From an uncultured Clostridia bacterium (GTDB lineage: Bacteria; Bacillota; Clostridia; Christensenellales; UBA1242), in assembly GCA_937914725.1 (NCBI GenBank), contig CALDMJ010000078.1, forward strand, positions 1 through 38,638: 38,638 bases of DNA, given 5' to 3'. The stretch's first letter is position 1. Each line of letters begins with the position of its first letter. Below, piece after piece: positions 1 to 8,165 of the stretch. The translations under genes and the position numbers were made by a program. The notes beneath the pieces were generated by a model that worked only from the letters and a program-made list of their open reading frames with translations, did no database searches and was not told where the DNA came from.

Positions 1-8
1 CTCAAATA

Positions 9-40
9 ATACAAAAAGTGGCATACACCACTTTTTCAAT
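9..40 (-). terminator. Intrinsic terminator of the dac operon
   Basis: A 9-bp perfect stem, AAAAAGTGG pairing with CCACTTTTT around a 6-nt loop (13-21 with 28-36), lies 10 nt past the stop of the first carboxypeptidase gene. Read on the minus strand it is followed by TTTTTGTATTATTT. It is placed to end the DUF2953-gerW-dacF-dac operon. Confidence 0.75.
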
Positions 41-46
41 TTGCAT

Positions 47-1201
47 TTACGCAATGATTTGTTTGATTGCATCAAATATAGTTGTCTTTTTGACATCTTG
101 GTCGATTGTGATTTTGATTTCCTTAATTACAACGCCGTCTTTCATAACATACGCGATGCCGATTTCATCTCCCGCTTTGAGTGGCGCGCTAATGCTTTGA
201 TTGATTTCTACTTTTGTCGTAATCTCGCTTTGTTCGCCTCTTTTTGTCACGCAACTATAGCCTTCGCTGAGAACTGGCGTGATTCCCTTAATTTTGGCTT
301 TTGAAACCTTTACTGGGTCAAGTTTTTGCCCCTTTTCAAAAATTGTTTTGTTTTCATAATTTGCAAAAGCCCAATCTAGCAAACTTGCACTTTCGCTAAA
401 GCGTTTAGCGCCACTTTCAGCGCCAATAACTACTGAGATGACGCGCAAATCGTTTTTCTTAGCACTAGACGCGATACAGTAGCCCGCTTCTTTTGTCGAA
501 CCCGTTTTGCCCGCGTCGCAGCCCGCATAATAGCGGATGAGTTTGTTTGTGTTGGTAAGTCCCGTAATTCTACCTGACGGGTGAACCAAATCTTCCATCC
601 AAATAGTGCTGTACTTAAAATACAAGTCGTGGTTAAGCACTTGCCTTAGCAAAATTGCAACATCTTTGGCGCAAGAATATCCGTCGACCGCTGGTAGCCC
701 CGTCGCGTTTGCGTAGTGCGTCATTGTCATTGACAACTCGTTTGCGCGCGCGTTCATTTTTTGGACGAAACTTTGTTCATTTCCCGCGATTGTCTCGGCA
801 AGCGCAACGCTTGCGTCATTTGCGGACGCAATGATTGTGCTTTTCAAAAGTTGGTCGACCGTATATTCACTGCCCGCATCCAAAAACACTTGGCTGCCGC
901 CCATTCCCGCAGCGTTTTTGGACACGCAAATTTTTTGGTCGAGTGATAGCGCGCCGTTATCTATGCTTTCCATTGTGAGCAAGACGGTCATCAGTTTTAC
1001 CATACTTGCGATAGGACGTTTTTGCGTTTCGTCTTTAGACAGCAAGATTTCGCCACTGCCCGCGTCGGCAACGACAACTGATTTTGCAGTCAGCGAGTCG
1101 ACAAGACTTTCGGCAGTAACCGCGCTAAACACTGGTATGTTTGATATAAGCATATGCACGCCCAAAATCGCCGTCGCAATTATTGTTGTTATTTTTTTCA
1201 T
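47..1201 (-). CDS. D-alanyl-D-alanine carboxypeptidase (second copy, DacF-like)
   Basis: Low-molecular-weight penicillin-binding protein (peptidase S11) that would trim the terminal D-Ala from peptidoglycan stem peptides outside the membrane. An N-terminal signal peptide (about residues 1-30) is followed by the three active-site motifs in order: SxxK as SMVK at 66-69, SxN as SAN at 126-128 and KTG at 232-234. Residues from about 290 form the beta-rich PBP5 C-terminal-type domain, and no obvious C-terminal amphipathic anchor is visible, although the tail (DAIKQIIA) could be a short one. Length, 384 aa, is normal for the family. The start is supported by AGGAGGG 9 nt upstream. It lies 19 nt downstream of a paralogue with the same architecture and is probably co-transcribed with it. 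It may be spore-cortex or vegetative; the sequence alone does not decide. Confidence 0.9.
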   Translation of the reverse strand: MKKITTIIATAILGVHMLISNIPVFSAVTAESLVDSLTAKSVVVADAGSGEILLSKDETQKRPIASMVKLMTVLLTMESIDNGALSLDQKICVSKNAAGMGGSQVFLDAGSEYTVDQLLKSTIIASANDASVALAETIAGNEQSFVQKMNARANELSMTMTHYANATGLPAVDGYSCAKDVAILLRQVLNHDLYFKYSTIWMEDLVHPSGRITGLTNTNKLIRYYAGCDAGKTGSTKEAGYCIASSAKKNDLRVISVVIGAESGAKRFSESASLLDWAFANYENKTIFEKGQKLDPVKVSKAKIKGITPVLSEGYSCVTKRGEQSEITTKVEINQSISAPLKAGDEIGIAYVMKDGVVIKEIKITIDQDVKKTTIFDAIKQIIA

Positions 1202-1220
1202 AGTTTTTCCCTCCTATTAC

Positions 1221-2360
1221 CTAAAACTTGTTGATAATGTCCTTGATTTTATCAATTATTGCGTCCGATTCAATATTTTCCATTGTGAGAATATCCGTTT
1301 CAAACATTAGTTTATCCCCAAAGTAAACACGCGCTGTGCCGACCTTTGTTTCGGCTTTTATTGGTGCTTTCAAAGTGTTTGGCAGGTCATAATCGACGCT
1401 AATTTTTGCTTGCTCTTCTTTTGTAAGCGGATATTTATAACCTTGCGGATTGTACACGCGGACTTTATTTTTTTCGCCGTTTTCCACATTTATGCTGCAA
1501 ATGTAATTATATGGTGGGAGAACATCGGCATTTTCATATCGGTCGAACGCTTTATTTAATAAATCCGCACTTTCTTCAAACATTGGTCCGCAATTAAGCA
1601 CAACGCACACTGCAGTCATATTCCCGCGCTTGACTGCTGAAACAAGGCATCTTCCCGCCCCTTTTGTAAAGCCAGTTTTGACCCCAACACAGCCGTCAAG
1701 CGAATTAAGTAAACGATTCTTGTTGACAAGATACCTTGTTCCCGTTTCGCCCCCGCTGATTTTTATATTTTTGGTTGAAACAATTTCCGCAAAGGTTTTG
1801 TTTTGCAACGCCCTGCTTGTTATTAGCGCTAAGTCATACGCGGTCGTATAATGCCCGTCCGCGTCTAGCCCGTGCGGATTGACAAAGTGGCTGTTTTTTG
1901 CGCCGCACTCAAGCGCCGTTTGATTCATCATTTCGGCAAATGCCTCAATCGAATCGGCACAATGGAGCGCCAGCGCGACGCTCGCATCGTTACCGCTGCG
2001 GAGCATTAGCCCGTACAAAAGTTCGCGCGCGGTCAAAACTTCACCACTCTTTAGATAGATTGAAGTACCTTCAATGCCGATTGCTTTATCACTAATTTTA
2101 AATGGTTCGTCGAGGTTTTTGCAATGCTTTATAACAGTATAGGCGGTTACAATTTTGGTCGTGCTTGCCATTTTAAGTTTTTCATTCATATTTTTACTAT
2201 ATAAAACTCTACCGCTCTCCATTTCCAGCACCGCCATACCGCGAGCGCTGCAGTTTTGCGCCGAAACTTGTGGTAGATTTACTGAAAATGAATTGATAAT
2301 CAATATAAAACTCATCACAATAAAGACTGCAAGCGCAAATTTTGAATATATTTTTGTCAT
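1221..2360 (-). CDS. dacF: D-alanyl-D-alanine carboxypeptidase, DacF type
   Basis: Peptidase S11 / PBP5-like DD-carboxypeptidase acting on peptidoglycan outside the membrane. A signal or anchor segment spans about residues 7-30. The catalytic motifs are STTK (66-69), SGN (122-124) and KTG (228-230), followed by a PBP5 C-terminal domain and an amphipathic tail (IIDKIKDIINKF) of the kind that attaches these enzymes to the outer face of the membrane. Its ATG overlaps the TGA stop of gerW (ATGA), with GGAGAGAG just upstream, so translation is probably coupled. In Bacillus, dacF is a forespore gene involved in cortex cross-linking. Position next to gerW fits that role here, but the DacF name is by context and motif, not by a search. 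Confidence 0.9.
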   Translation of the reverse strand: MTKIYSKFALAVFIVMSFILIINSFSVNLPQVSAQNCSARGMAVLEMESGRVLYSKNMNEKLKMASTTKIVTAYTVIKHCKNLDEPFKISDKAIGIEGTSIYLKSGEVLTARELLYGLMLRSGNDASVALALHCADSIEAFAEMMNQTALECGAKNSHFVNPHGLDADGHYTTAYDLALITSRALQNKTFAEIVSTKNIKISGGETGTRYLVNKNRLLNSLDGCVGVKTGFTKGAGRCLVSAVKRGNMTAVCVVLNCGPMFEESADLLNKAFDRYENADVLPPYNYICSINVENGEKNKVRVYNPQGYKYPLTKEEQAKISVDYDLPNTLKAPIKAETKVGTARVYFGDKLMFETDILTMENIESDAIIDKIKDIINKF

Positions 2361-2803
2361 TTGCTCTCTCCATTTTCTTTTTCATTATTCTTGTTTTTTG
2401 CCTCACTTACCACTTTGCTTGCTTGAGTCTTTAGATATGTTTTTGCTAGATCGGAAACAATGTCAGCAAGTTTTTTATAAGCAGGTTCTTCCTGAATGCT
2501 GATAAGTTCAAAATTGCCTTCGCGCCCCACCAAAAAGCCGATAGGCTTGACCGAAAAGCCCGCACCTGAGCCGCCCGAAAATGGGTAGGCGGAGCGCTTT
2601 TTTTGTGCGCAAGGCGCAGTATACTCTCCACCGCCCGCGACAAAGCCAACCGAAACCTTTGTTATAGGAATGATGACACTTCCGTCGTCTAACCCCACGG
2701 GATCACCCATTACTGTATCAACATCAATTATGTTTTTCAAATTCCCCATTGATTGTTCCAAAATTCTTGAAACTGGGTCATCCTTTATTCCTTCCTCTTT
2801 CAT
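2357..2803 (-). CDS. gerW: GerW family sporulation protein (YtfJ)
   Basis: 148-aa protein of the GerW/YtfJ family, a sporulation protein linked to L-alanine spore germination in Bacillus. The family core is recognisable: a GDPVGLDDGSVIIPITKVSVG stretch near the N terminus (here residues ~32-52), a Gly-rich GGGEY turn, a second SGGSGAGF motif and a PIGFLVG strand. The reading frame is open 34 codons further upstream, but the ATG at 2803 is chosen because AAGGAGAGAG sits right before it, whereas the upstream ATG lacks a ribosome site and lies inside the preceding gene. It sits between a DUF2953 gene and dacF; the ytfI-ytfJ pair in Bacillus has the same order (YtfI is DUF2953). Confidence 0.92.
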   Translation of the reverse strand: MKEEGIKDDPVSRILEQSMGNLKNIIDVDTVMGDPVGLDDGSVIIPITKVSVGFVAGGGEYTAPCAQKKRSAYPFSGGSGAGFSVKPIGFLVGREGNFELISIQEEPAYKKLADIVSDLAKTYLKTQASKVVSEAKNKNNEKENGESK

Positions 2804-2891
2804 CGCTCTCTCCTTTTCATTTTCATTATTTTTCCTAAAATTTGAAAAATATTGCATATTTTTTTTTATTTTTTTATATTTTTGTGTTATT

Positions 2892-3491
2892 TTAATTTCC
2901 AACATTTACTTTTGTTTCATTTTTTTGTTTTTCTAAATTTAATTCTTTTATGCGTTTGTGCGCCTTAAGTAGAGATTTTACAAAACTAAAGAGCGCGTCA
3001 AAAAGCGTTATTGAAAAAACAACTTCCACACTAAGCGACAACTTGTTTTGACAAAACAACGCTTCATTGTCGACTGTGTGATACGAGCCCGCTTTGCGCG
3101 AAAAAATTTGCGCAAAGATAAGGTCAATCATAAATAACACTGCGCCAGAAATAACCGCCGTTGCCATTGCATTGTCTTTTTTGCCGACTTCGGCACAAAT
3201 ATAAGTGTCACGCAAAACGATTTTGCGGATGATAGAATTGATAAACAAATTGAGAAAAATCAATTTTTTATCTTCTTTAGTGAGTTCGATTTTTGTTTCC
3301 TTGTTCCTTTTGTTTCGCGCAGTAATTTCGCCGTCCGAAATCAAAAACTTTTCCGCAAGCAAATGTATGCCCCACATATTTAGGACAATCGCACCCTTGT
3401 TGTGCAACAAATTGATGTAAAACATAAAAGTAAATTTGAGCGGAACAAAAAACAAAAACACAACCACTGCTACAATAATTTCTATTACCAT
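2892..3491 (-). CDS. DUF2953 domain membrane protein (YtfI-like)
   Basis: 199-aa protein with an N-terminal membrane segment (residues ~2-25, IIVAVVVFLFFVPLKF), a mid-protein hydrophobic stretch near 95-115, and a C-terminal pair of hydrophobic/amphipathic segments followed by a Lys/Glu-rich tail. This arrangement, together with the adjacent downstream gerW gene, matches DUF2953 (YtfI), a sporulation-associated family of unknown biochemical function. No clear Shine-Dalgarno site precedes the ATG at 3491, so the start is less certain than its neighbours. It is the first gene of the minus-strand operon and is divergent from walJ, sharing a 97-bp intergenic region with it. Confidence 0.75.
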   Translation of the reverse strand: MVIEIIVAVVVFLFFVPLKFTFMFYINLLHNKGAIVLNMWGIHLLAEKFLISDGEITARNKRNKETKIELTKEDKKLIFLNLFINSIIRKIVLRDTYICAEVGKKDNAMATAVISGAVLFMIDLIFAQIFSRKAGSYHTVDNEALFCQNKLSLSVEVVFSITLFDALFSFVKSLLKAHKRIKELNLEKQKNETKVNVGN

Positions 3492-3542
3492 ATTTTAGTA
3501 TTTTTGAAAACGATAAAAATATACTCCACGTAAACAAATCTG

Positions 3543-3571
3543 TTGCGAAAAATGCGTTTTTGTGTTATAAT
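3543..3571 (+). promoter_or_regulatory. SigA-type promoter of walJ
   Basis: TTGCGA (3543-3548), 17-bp spacer, TATAAT (3566-3571). The predicted start point is about 10-12 nt before the walJ ATG, giving a very short leader that contains AAAGG. Confidence 0.75.
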
Positions 3572-3588
3572 TTCAAAAAGGTTATAAA

Positions 3589-4380
3589 ATGAACAAAATC
3601 AATATTACTGTTTTGGGCAGCGGCAGTAAAGGCAACTGCACTTTGGTCGAAACACAAAATACCAAACTACTCATTGACTGCGGCTTTTCCGCGCGCGAAA
3701 CCGTCAAACGCTTGGAAAGCGTGGGCGTCAACCCAACTGAAATCAACGCCATTTTACTGACTCACGAACATAAAGACCACACGGCTGGCGTGGCAACTTT
3801 CGCAAAAAAGTTTGAAGTACCCGTCTTTGGCAACGAAATTTCGCTTGCTGAATATACGCGCTCGACCGACGCGCCAGACATTGAGTTTAACGATTTCAAA
3901 ACGGATGACTTTTATTTCCGCGAATTGACGATTGCGCCTTTTGAAGTTTCACACGACTCGCGCCACTGCAATGGCTACGCCATTTACTGTGAAGGCGAAA
4001 AATTTAGTTTAGCAACTGACCTAGGCTACGTCGATGAAAGAATACTCGCGAGTATGGAGGGCAGCCAAACAATCGTCCTTGAATCCAACCACGAACCCGA
4101 CTACCTAATGGCAAACCCACACTACCCCGCCATACTTAAGGAGCGCATTGCAGGGCGTCGCGGACACCTTTCAAACCAAGATTGTGCAAACGCGATTTTG
4201 CAACTTGCAAAAAGCGGCACGCAAAATTTTGTACTTGCTCACCTAAGTCACGAAAATAACACACCACAAAAAGCAAAACAAATAACATCTACATTACTAA
4301 GTTCATACGGCGCTGACGTAAATAACGAAATAAAAATTGATGTGGCAAGTCAAGAATTTGCAGTAAAACCAACATTATAA
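3589..4380 (+). CDS. walJ: MBL-fold metallohydrolase, WalJ/YycJ family
   Basis: 263-aa metallo-beta-lactamase-fold hydrolase. It begins with the family signature GSGSKGNCTLVE (10-21), followed by LLIDCGFS and the metal-binding HEHKDH motif (H59, H61, D63, H64). Further likely ligands are SHD at 121-123, TDLG with D144, ESNHEPDYL (H168) and GHLSN near 192. This is the order found in the YycJ/WalJ group, cytoplasmic enzymes proposed to act on nucleic acid (a 5' exonuclease activity has been reported for YycJ) and linked to the WalKR operon in other Bacillota. Here it stands alone with its own promoter and a terminator hairpin directly after the stop; no walKR genes are in the window. Confidence 0.92.
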   Translation: MNKINITVLGSGSKGNCTLVETQNTKLLIDCGFSARETVKRLESVGVNPTEINAILLTHEHKDHTAGVATFAKKFEVPVFGNEISLAEYTRSTDAPDIEFNDFKTDDFYFRELTIAPFEVSHDSRHCNGYAIYCEGEKFSLATDLGYVDERILASMEGSQTIVLESNHEPDYLMANPHYPAILKERIAGRRGHLSNQDCANAILQLAKSGTQNFVLAHLSHENNTPQKAKQITSTLLSSYGADVNNEIKIDVASQEFAVKPTL

Positions 4381-4411
4381 ATGTAGTTTTGTACGTAAAA
4401 CTACATTTATG
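4381..4411 (+). terminator. Terminator-like hairpin after walJ
   Basis: A perfect 10-bp stem, ATGTAGTTTT (4381-4390) with AAAACTACAT (4397-4406), loop GTACGT, starts at the base after the walJ stop codon. The following T tract is weak (TTTAT), so termination may be partial. Confidence 0.5.
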
Positions 4412-4540
4412 CACACTACACTGCCTTTTTACAAAACTGTATTATACTTTTAAACCAACAAAACAAACAAAAATTGCACACTATGTTGCGTTGTTTGTAT
4501 AGCATAACTTATAAAAATTGCAGGAATACTGCATAAACAA

Positions 4541-4569
4541 GAAAAGAGGACGTGTGACGCCCTCTTTTC
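4541..4569 (-). terminator. Intrinsic terminator of the GT4 gene
   Basis: Stem GAAAAGAGG (4541-4549) with CCTCTTTTC (4561-4569) extended by an inner CGT/ACG pair. It begins inside the stop codon of the glycosyltransferase gene. Minus-strand tail is TTGTTTATGC. Confidence 0.75.
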
Positions 4570-5768
4570 TACTTATCATTATTTTCTTTGTTTTGTTTAT
4601 ATTCCTCAATAATTTGTTTATATGCATCCATTAATTTATCAGTGCATTGCGCCCAATTTATGTACAAAGTTTTTCCCGCATTTTTTCCAATTTGTTCTAG
4701 TTTATCTCTGTCGGCAACGGCTCGCATAATGGTTTCAGCATAATTTTCGACATTGTCGTCGCACAAAAAACCGTTTTCACCGTCAACGATTTCACAGCCC
4801 GCGCAAGAATCTTTGACAAAGACGCCTGCAGTGTCATACGCTGCCGCCTCAACTTTGACAAGCCCAAAGTTATCATATAGTGATGGAAACAATAGCAAGT
4901 TTGCACGCGAGTTGATGAGCGGGAATTTTTCACGCTCCAAAAATCCTGTGAAAATAACTTCGTCATCAGTAAAGCCAAGTTTTTTTGCATACTTTTGCGT
5001 GCTTTCTAGGTCAACACCTTTGCCAACGACATAGAATTTAAATTTGACTCCCTTTTCTTTGACAATCTTCAAGGCGTCTAGCGTGAAGTTAATGCGTTTT
5101 AGTTTCATAACGCGCCCAACATAAAGGAATACTAATTCATCTTCTTTCAAGTTAAATACTTCGTTTGCTTTAGCAACATTTGCCGCGATTTCATCGCTTG
5201 ATGCCTTACTAAGTTCGGTTCCGTACGGCAAATAAATTATGTCCCCTTTATAACCAAAGGAACGCGCTTGTTCCGCCACTTTGTCGCTGCAAACAAATAT
5301 CTTGTCAAATTTATTGTAGCGCCTACCCAGATGCTTGACAAACAATTCCGCCAGCCACTTGATTTTGAACACCTTTTGAAAAATAGGTCTAAAGTTTGAG
5401 TGGAAAGTCGCAACGCAAGGTATCCCCTTTTTCTTTGCAGTCTTTAGAGCAAATTTTGCCATATTAAACGGCGAATGAACGTGCACGATGTCAAACTCGG
5501 CTTCTTTGACAAGCTTTTTGAATTTTCTATCTGCATTGGGCAAGCAATAATATTGACGCAAAATTGGAATATATAAACTCTTGCAGCGCACAATCTTGTA
5601 CGGCAATTTTGAGTCATCCGCTTTTTTGTGGCGCGGAACAGTCGCGACAAGTGTGCATTTGTCATACAAGTTCATACAATAGTTGTGCATACATTGTATG
5701 ACGCCGTCCACATCAGGCAAATAAACATCCATTGCCATCATCACGCGAATATTTTTGTTTTCTTCCAT
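4569..5768 (-). CDS. Glycosyltransferase, GT4 family (probable diacylglycerol/lipid glycosyltransferase)
   Basis: 399-aa GT-B fold enzyme. The N-terminal acceptor domain begins with DVYLPDVDGV (14-23), a variant of the pattern seen in lipid-acting GT4 enzymes, and carries VHVHSPF (95-101) and TFHSNF (121-126). The C-terminal donor domain has FLYVGRVMKLKR (214-225), an FTGFL strand (273-277) and the nucleotide-sugar site SLYDNFGLVKVEAAAYDTAG (296-315), equivalent to the EX7E region, though the first Glu is replaced (Y-D-N). Family resemblance is to monoglucosyl-diacylglycerol synthases of low-GC bacteria; the exact lipid acceptor is inferred. It is transcribed alone from a TTTACT-17-TATAAT promoter. 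The ribosome site (GGGGA, 8 nt upstream) is weak. Confidence 0.85.
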   Translation of the reverse strand: MEENKNIRVMMAMDVYLPDVDGVIQCMHNYCMNLYDKCTLVATVPRHKKADDSKLPYKIVRCKSLYIPILRQYYCLPNADRKFKKLVKEAEFDIVHVHSPFNMAKFALKTAKKKGIPCVATFHSNFRPIFQKVFKIKWLAELFVKHLGRRYNKFDKIFVCSDKVAEQARSFGYKGDIIYLPYGTELSKASSDEIAANVAKANEVFNLKEDELVFLYVGRVMKLKRINFTLDALKIVKEKGVKFKFYVVGKGVDLESTQKYAKKLGFTDDEVIFTGFLEREKFPLINSRANLLLFPSLYDNFGLVKVEAAAYDTAGVFVKDSCAGCEIVDGENGFLCDDNVENYAETIMRAVADRDKLEQIGKNAGKTLYINWAQCTDKLMDAYKQIIEEYKQNKENNDK

Positions 5769-5841
5769 AATTTTAATCCCCTACCATTAAAAAATCACCG
5801 CAGAACAAGTTTTTCTAACCCTTTACCACTTGATTTTCTTG

Positions 5842-5870
5842 ATTATACCAAAAAAGCGCCAAAAAGTAAA
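5842..5870 (-). promoter_or_regulatory. Promoter of the GT4 gene
   Basis: On the minus strand TTTACT (5865-5870), 17-bp spacer and TATAAT (5842-5847) preceded by TGG, an extended -10. The -35 and spacer overlap a hairpin, AGCGC..AAAAAGT with ACTTTTT..GCGCT (about 5854-5882), which could be the tail of an older terminator or an operator. Together with the lysS terminator this accounts for most of the gene-free stretch 5769-6082; the AT-rich remainder shows nothing clear. Confidence 0.65.
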
Positions 5871-6028
5871 CTTTTTGCGCTCATTTTGTTTGTTTTTTTT
5901 ATTCCCTAGAGTAAATGTATTTCAATGTTTTTAATCACATAGATGTAATCAAAATAAAAAACATTTTTTTAATTGTTGATACCCAAAATAAATCTATCTT
6001 TGATATAACCAAAACTGTATATAAGCCC

Positions 6029-6070
6029 TAAAAAAGTCGATTAAAAAATATCACTTAATCGGCTTTTTAG
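6029..6070 (-). terminator. Terminator of the tRNA-Lys/lysS unit
   Basis: Stem AAAAAGTCGATTAA (6031-6044) with TTAATCGGCTTTTT (6055-6068), one G-T pair, 10-nt loop. Both ends carry T tracts (CTTTTTTAG on the minus strand), so it can work in both directions. It begins 13 nt past the lysS stop. Confidence 0.8.
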
Positions 6071-6082
6071 TATTATTTTTTT

Positions 6083-7651
6083 TTAGAATTTCAACAAGTT
6101 TAGGTATGAATCTTTGTTTGCTGCTGCCATAAATAGGTAAAGGCGGGGTCCGTCGTTTCTACCAAACAACAGGTTGTAGATATTCTTGAAGTGCAGTTTT
6201 TGTCTTTCAATGTTTTCTTTTTTAGAAAGTGTTGCATCATTTATGATTGTATACAAATATGTTTGAATTTCACTTTCGGTAAAATCATTATTTGCGACAT
6301 AGTCATACAATTTTGCAATGACGTCTTTTTCTTCATCCGTCAGGGTTGCATAGTATTCAGTGTTTGCGCTTTGGAGCAAATCGTATTTCTTCTCAGGATT
6401 GTATGTTTCAATCCAGTTCTTTACTTTTTCGACTCTGCCAAAACTTTCACTATCAAACTTGACACCCGCTTTTGCAAGCGCTTTTTGCAGCGCTTCGATA
6501 TTAAAGTCGACAATCGGCGCGACGCTTGAGATAATTCCAAACCCAGTTTTTTCGACAAGTTTTGCATCACCAAACAACAATGAAATCAAATCTTTTTCAA
6601 AATCGTTGAGTTCGCCCTTATTTGCCCTTGCAATCAATTTATCAAACTCTGAATAGTGGCGAATCATAGTGTCGTTGAAAGCAAATTCAAACGCTTCTTC
6701 AGGTCTATATTTTGCAAACAACCATTCAATGATAATCGGCTCATAGATTTCAAGCAATTTTGCTGGCGTGATGTTATTTCCCGAGGAACTGTGCATACTG
6801 CCAAGCCCTTGAATGCCGAGCCAGCCGTAACCTTGGAACAGTGGTGCTTGTCCGCCAAAAATTTCCTTGACAATCACTTTTGCGACATCGTAACTGCCGT
6901 TTGGCGTCGCGTGGTCGATGCCGCCGGGTTCAAAGTCGACGCCTTCATATACCCAACGCATAGGCCAGTCCACTTTCCACGAAAGTTTAATCAAATGATA
7001 ATCGCGGACATTGACGCGATGTTCACACCCACAGTTGTTGCAGTAGTATACAAGTTCATTTGTCTTTTCATCGAAACTAACGACTTTGGTCAAATCTTTT
7101 TTGCATTCTTCGCAATAAACGGAAATAGGATAATAGTTTTCCCTGTCCTCATCACTAGCGTCTTGTGTCTTAAATGACATCAAAATGTCGTAAATTTGTT
7201 TACGTTTTGCAAGTGCTAAAATGATTTGGTCAGTGTATTTGCCCGATGTGTAATACTCAGTTTGACGCCTAATATCAAGTTTAATTCCAAACTCTGCAAG
7301 AGATTTTTCAAACTCGTGTTCAAAGTGCATTCCGTACGAAACATCGGTCTTGAAGGGGTCTTCTATAAATGTATAAGGAATACCGATATTTTTTTCAAAG
7401 CCATCGACAACGCTTGCAATATTTGATGGGACTTTTCTCAGTCTGTCAAAATCATCCCAACTGAGCATAAGTCTTGCCTTTTTCCCTCTCAGCGCAAGCG
7501 CCCTTGCCACAAACATACTGGTTGCGACATCGCGAAAATTGCCGATATGCACCGAGCCCGACGGACTAATTCCGCACGCGCAAACATATTCTTCCTTATT
7601 AGGTTTTTCAGCAATTAACCTATCCGCAATTTCAAAAGCCCAATGAGCCAT
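6083..7651 (-). CDS. lysS: Lysyl-tRNA synthetase, class I
   Basis: 522-aa class I (archaeal-type) LysRS, unrelated in fold to the usual bacterial class II LysRS. It charges tRNA-Lys in the cytoplasm. The Rossmann signature HIGN is at 35-38 inside SPSGSVHIGNFRD, and the KMSKS equivalent is the degenerate MHSSSGN at 286-292. Between them lie the family's WDDFDRLRKVP (65-75) and a zinc ribbon, CEEC (180-183) with CNNC (204-207). The all-helical anticodon-binding region follows to the end. Length is typical. The ATG follows AGGAGG by 5 nt, and that ribosome site starts 9 nt after the CCA end of a tRNA-Lys gene, so tRNA and synthetase are very probably one transcript. No class II LysRS is in the window. 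Confidence 0.96.
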   Translation of the reverse strand: MAHWAFEIADRLIAEKPNKEEYVCACGISPSGSVHIGNFRDVATSMFVARALALRGKKARLMLSWDDFDRLRKVPSNIASVVDGFEKNIGIPYTFIEDPFKTDVSYGMHFEHEFEKSLAEFGIKLDIRRQTEYYTSGKYTDQIILALAKRKQIYDILMSFKTQDASDEDRENYYPISVYCEECKKDLTKVVSFDEKTNELVYYCNNCGCEHRVNVRDYHLIKLSWKVDWPMRWVYEGVDFEPGGIDHATPNGSYDVAKVIVKEIFGGQAPLFQGYGWLGIQGLGSMHSSSGNNITPAKLLEIYEPIIIEWLFAKYRPEEAFEFAFNDTMIRHYSEFDKLIARANKGELNDFEKDLISLLFGDAKLVEKTGFGIISSVAPIVDFNIEALQKALAKAGVKFDSESFGRVEKVKNWIETYNPEKKYDLLQSANTEYYATLTDEEKDVIAKLYDYVANNDFTESEIQTYLYTIINDATLSKKENIERQKLHFKNIYNLLFGRNDGPRLYLFMAAANKDSYLNLLKF

Positions 7652-7670
7652 AACATCCTCCTAAAAAAAA

Positions 7671-7746
7671 TGGTGACCCATCCGAGGCTCGAACTCGGGA
7701 CAACTTGATTAAAAGTCAAGTGCTCTACCTACTGAGCTAATGAGTC
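7671..7746 (-). tRNA. tRNA-Lys (anticodon UUU)
   Basis: 76-nt cloverleaf with encoded CCA (7671-7673). Acceptor GACTCAT pairs with ATGGGTC (one G-T); D stem GCTC/GAGC; anticodon stem CTTGA/TCAAG with loop CTTTTAA, anticodon TTT at 7711-7713; T stem CCGAG/CTCGG with loop TTCGAGC. It is followed by eight T residues and then at once by the lysS ribosome site, and preceded by a near-consensus promoter. Confidence 0.98.
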
Positions 7747-7765
7747 ATCCATATTAACAACGCAA

Positions 7766-7794
7766 ATTATAACAAATAAAAACAAAAAATGCAA
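7766..7794 (-). promoter_or_regulatory. Promoter of tRNA-Lys and lysS
   Basis: Minus strand TTGCAT (7789-7794), 17-bp spacer, TATAAT (7766-7771). The start point would be about 12 nt before the mature tRNA 5' end. Confidence 0.8.
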
Positions 7795-7862
7795 CCCCTT
7801 TGCACTAAAAAATTGCAAATACTTGCATTTTATTCCCCTTGTTACTTATCAAAGTAAATTTC

Positions 7863-8006
7863 TAGCAGTTTTTATTTGACTGCTGGCGCGTCCAAAATTA
7901 CTATAGCCACTTAATATTTTTTATCTCCTTTCGCGAGATTTTTCCACGTCGGCAAGTGCTAAATTTCTGCCTTTTGTCGAATTGACAACAGGGTGGGTGA
8001 CTTGCC
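7863..8006. other. Gene-free stretch with several hairpins (possible structured RNA)
   Basis: Within the gap 7747-8165 three nested or serial stems can be drawn: AGCAGT/ACTGCT near 7864-7883; ATCTC/GAGAT (7923-7939); and GGCAAGT (7951-7957) with ACTTGCC (8000-8006) enclosing TTGTC-gaatt-GACAA (7974-7988). I do not recognise it as 6S, tmRNA, RNase P, SRP RNA or a T-box. No strong promoter is seen for either strand, so it may simply be relic sequence. Confidence 0.3.
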
Positions 8007-8085
8007 ATAACGGTAACGAAGTTTTCTTTAAATTTTAACGTTTTAAAATTTATACACTTTCCATCATAATTTTTTCATTTTGCTA

Positions 8086-8114
8086 TTGCATTTTTTGGGG
8101 AAATATGGTAACAT
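8086..8114 (+). promoter_or_regulatory. Putative promoter of the 8166 gene
   Basis: TTGCAT (8086-8091), 17-bp spacer, TAACAT (8109-8114) preceded by TGG, an extended -10. A start near 8121 would give a leader of about 45 nt and rules out the upstream in-frame ATG at 8124. Confidence 0.5.
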
Positions 8115-8165
8115 TTTACCAAGATGTTTGACGTGCGTGATTGCGGTCAAACAAAGGATGAAACT

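Noticed and set aside
6656..7177. 173-codon plus-strand frame
   Set aside because: Shadow of the lysS gene; no start signals.
7663..7670. The eight T residues after the tRNA CCA as a terminator
   Set aside because: The T run is followed in a few bases by the lysS ribosome site and there is no dedicated hairpin; read-through into lysS is more likely, though partial termination cannot be excluded.
7747..7862. T-box or L-box control upstream of lysS
   Set aside because: The lysS leader is the tRNA itself; no specifier stem or T-box sequence was found.
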